Shown: positions 6,662-7,514 of the stretch, in pieces | How positions within the stretch are numbered: the first letter of the stretch is position 1 | Layout of the letters: every line of letters begins with the position of its first letter | Source of the DNA: an uncultured Chromatiales bacterium | GTDB taxonomy: Bacteria > Pseudomonadota > Gammaproteobacteria > Steroidobacterales > GCA-2729495 | Direction: 5' to 3' | Assembly: GCA_913058165.1 (NCBI GenBank) | Contig: CAJXQV010000055.1 | Location: 1 to 7,514, forward strand | DNA length: 7,514 nucleotides | The notes under the pieces: generated by a model | What the model was told of the DNA's origin: nothing | What the model saw: the letters and a program-made list of their open reading frames with translations, nothing else | The model's database searches: none | Translations under genes and position numbers: made by a program

Positions 6662-7129
6662 ATGTATGGCCTGCAAAAAAATCTGATACGACAACGCGGA
6701 TTTACATTGCTCGAAGCTGTGGTGTCACTGCTCGTCTTATCTATAGGCATGCTCGGCATTGGCGCGCTCTTCTTCGACGGTCTTAAATCAGGGCGCACCG
6801 CGGTTTACCGAACCACGGCCGTATACCTCGCTGCAGATATGGCAGACAGAATACGCTCGAACCCTTCCGGCGGTCCAGCTTATGCCGATGCGGGTTCAGA
6901 CAACAGCTGCCTAAACGGCAATAAGCAATGTTCAGCTAACGAGATTGCCCAAGAAGACAAGCTCAACTGGGAGACCGATATTACAGACCATCTGCCAGCG
7001 GATGCCGATGGCACCGTCACGGTTGGGCTTGGGGCTGGGGGAGCGACAACAATCTACACCATTGACCTGAGCTGGCCGGAAGTCGGCTTTCCGGAACCGC
7101 TAACTTATACTCTGCTGGTAGAGCAATGA
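6662..7129 (+). CDS. pilV: Type IV pilus minor pilin PilV
   Basis: A 155-residue prepilin. The leader (1-13, ending RQRG) is cut before Phe14 in GFTLLEAVVSLLVL; Glu18 is the conserved Glu+5. After the hydrophobic helix comes ADMADRIRSN at 58-67, a hallmark of PilV. Two close Cys (83, 90) probably form a small disulfide loop, and the C-terminal IDLSWPE at 134-140 is the usual closing strand. The start ATG at 6662 follows a GGGGG run at the end of fimT that serves as ribosome site. PilV works with FimU, PilW, PilX and PilE to prime pilus assembly and, in Pseudomonas, to bring PilY1 to the tip. The stop overlaps the start of pilW by ATGA. Confidence 0.92.
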   Translation: MYGLQKNLIRQRGFTLLEAVVSLLVLSIGMLGIGALFFDGLKSGRTAVYRTTAVYLAADMADRIRSNPSGGPAYADAGSDNSCLNGNKQCSANEIAQEDKLNWETDITDHLPADADGTVTVGLGAGGATTIYTIDLSWPEVGFPEPLTYTLLVEQ

Positions 7130-7487
7130 TGCGCCATACTCAAAAGCAGCTGGGCTTCACGCTGATTGAAGCGATGGTCAGCATGGCAATCGGGATGTTT
7201 CTCATTCTGGGCGCGTTCACTGTCTACACGCAAGGCGCGTACTCGTTTAAAACAATAGAAGGCACATCGCGCATTCAGGAAAACCTGAGATTCGCATTCG
7301 ATACGCTCGAGCCTGATGTGCGCCTGGCAGGTTACTGGGGGATGCACAACGATGCTGGGATTATTAAGAGCGATGAGATAGTAGTGACCTGTGATGGTGC
7401 CAACGTCAGCGACTGGGTGCTGGACACCTATATCGGTATCACAGCCAGAAATGATATTCAGGCGGGCAACACTGCCAATATCGCCGC
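7126..7487 (+). CDS. pilW: Type IV pilus minor pilin PilW (3' end missing)
   Basis: Only the first 120 codons and two bases are genomic; the rest is lost to the adapter at 7488. The leader (1-10, MMRHTQKQLG) is cut before Phe11 in GFTLIEAMVSM, with Glu15 as the conserved Glu+5. SRIQENLRFAF at 48-58 and DVRLAGYWG at 64-72 are typical of PilW. The ATG at 7126 overlaps the pilV stop by four bases (ATGA), indicating translational coupling. The adjacent ATG at 7129 is an alternative start with GAG five bases upstream. Reading past 7487 would add false residues (CLLYTSPS) encoded by adapter. PilW normally exceeds 200 residues, so roughly half is missing. Confidence 0.92.
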
Positions 7488-7514
7488 CTGTCTCTTATAC
7501 ACATCTCCGAGCCC
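7488..7514. other. Nextera Tn5 adapter at contig end (synthetic)
   Basis: The last 27 bases are the Tn5 mosaic end (CTGTCTCTTATACACATCT, 7488-7506) followed by CCGAGCCC of the Read 2 adapter. They are the exact reverse complement of bases 23-49. Genomic sequence ends at 7487. Confidence 0.98.

Noticed and set aside
23..7514. Terminal inverted repeats of a composite transposon
   Set aside because: The repeats equal the Nextera Read 2 adapter including index and primer remnants; there is no transposase gene or target duplication.

Overview
This is a short assembled contig carrying ordinary chromosomal genes, most likely from a gammaproteobacterium. The evidence for that is the fimT-pilV-pilW order of type IV minor pilin genes, a NhaA antiporter and a full-length YgiQ-type radical SAM protein, all with gammaproteobacterial-looking sequence and roughly balanced base composition. 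A marine or otherwise saline habitat would fit NhaA but is only a guess. Both ends are synthetic: positions 1-49 and 7488-7514 are Illumina Nextera (Tn5) adapter, so the genomic insert is 50-7487.

Left block, minus strand (50-838): a small lipoprotein gene of unknown function is followed, two bases after its stop, by the 5' part of a membrane-anchored zinc metallopeptidase of the YugP type (HEVGH motif), which is cut by the adapter. About 170 bases separate this pair from the divergent nhaA (plus strand, 1006-2226), a sodium/proton antiporter with its catalytic aspartates intact. nhaA converges on ygiQ (minus strand, 2247-4499), leaving only 20 bases between their stop codons.

Middle block (4500-5956): two gene-poor stretches flank one small conserved-looking gene of unknown function (minus strand, 5108-5479). 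The first stretch holds an open reading frame without a start codon (4773-5030), which may be a gene remnant, and ends in a perfect 15-bp hairpin that probably terminates transcription from both sides. The second stretch has no convincing gene. It contains a 15-base palindromic site and, at its right end, a promoter with a perfect TATAAT box.

Right block, plus strand (6008-7487): fimT, pilV and pilW, tightly packed (3-base gap, then a 4-base ATGA overlap), encode minor pilins that prime assembly of type IV pili. pilW is cut by the right adapter; pilX, pilY1 and pilE would be expected just beyond.

I found no convincing new defence, mobile or biosynthetic system. The points most worth checking are the adapter ends that mimic transposon termini, the start-less frame at 4773-5030, the lipoprotein-metallopeptidase pair, and the misplaced longest-ORF start of fimT.
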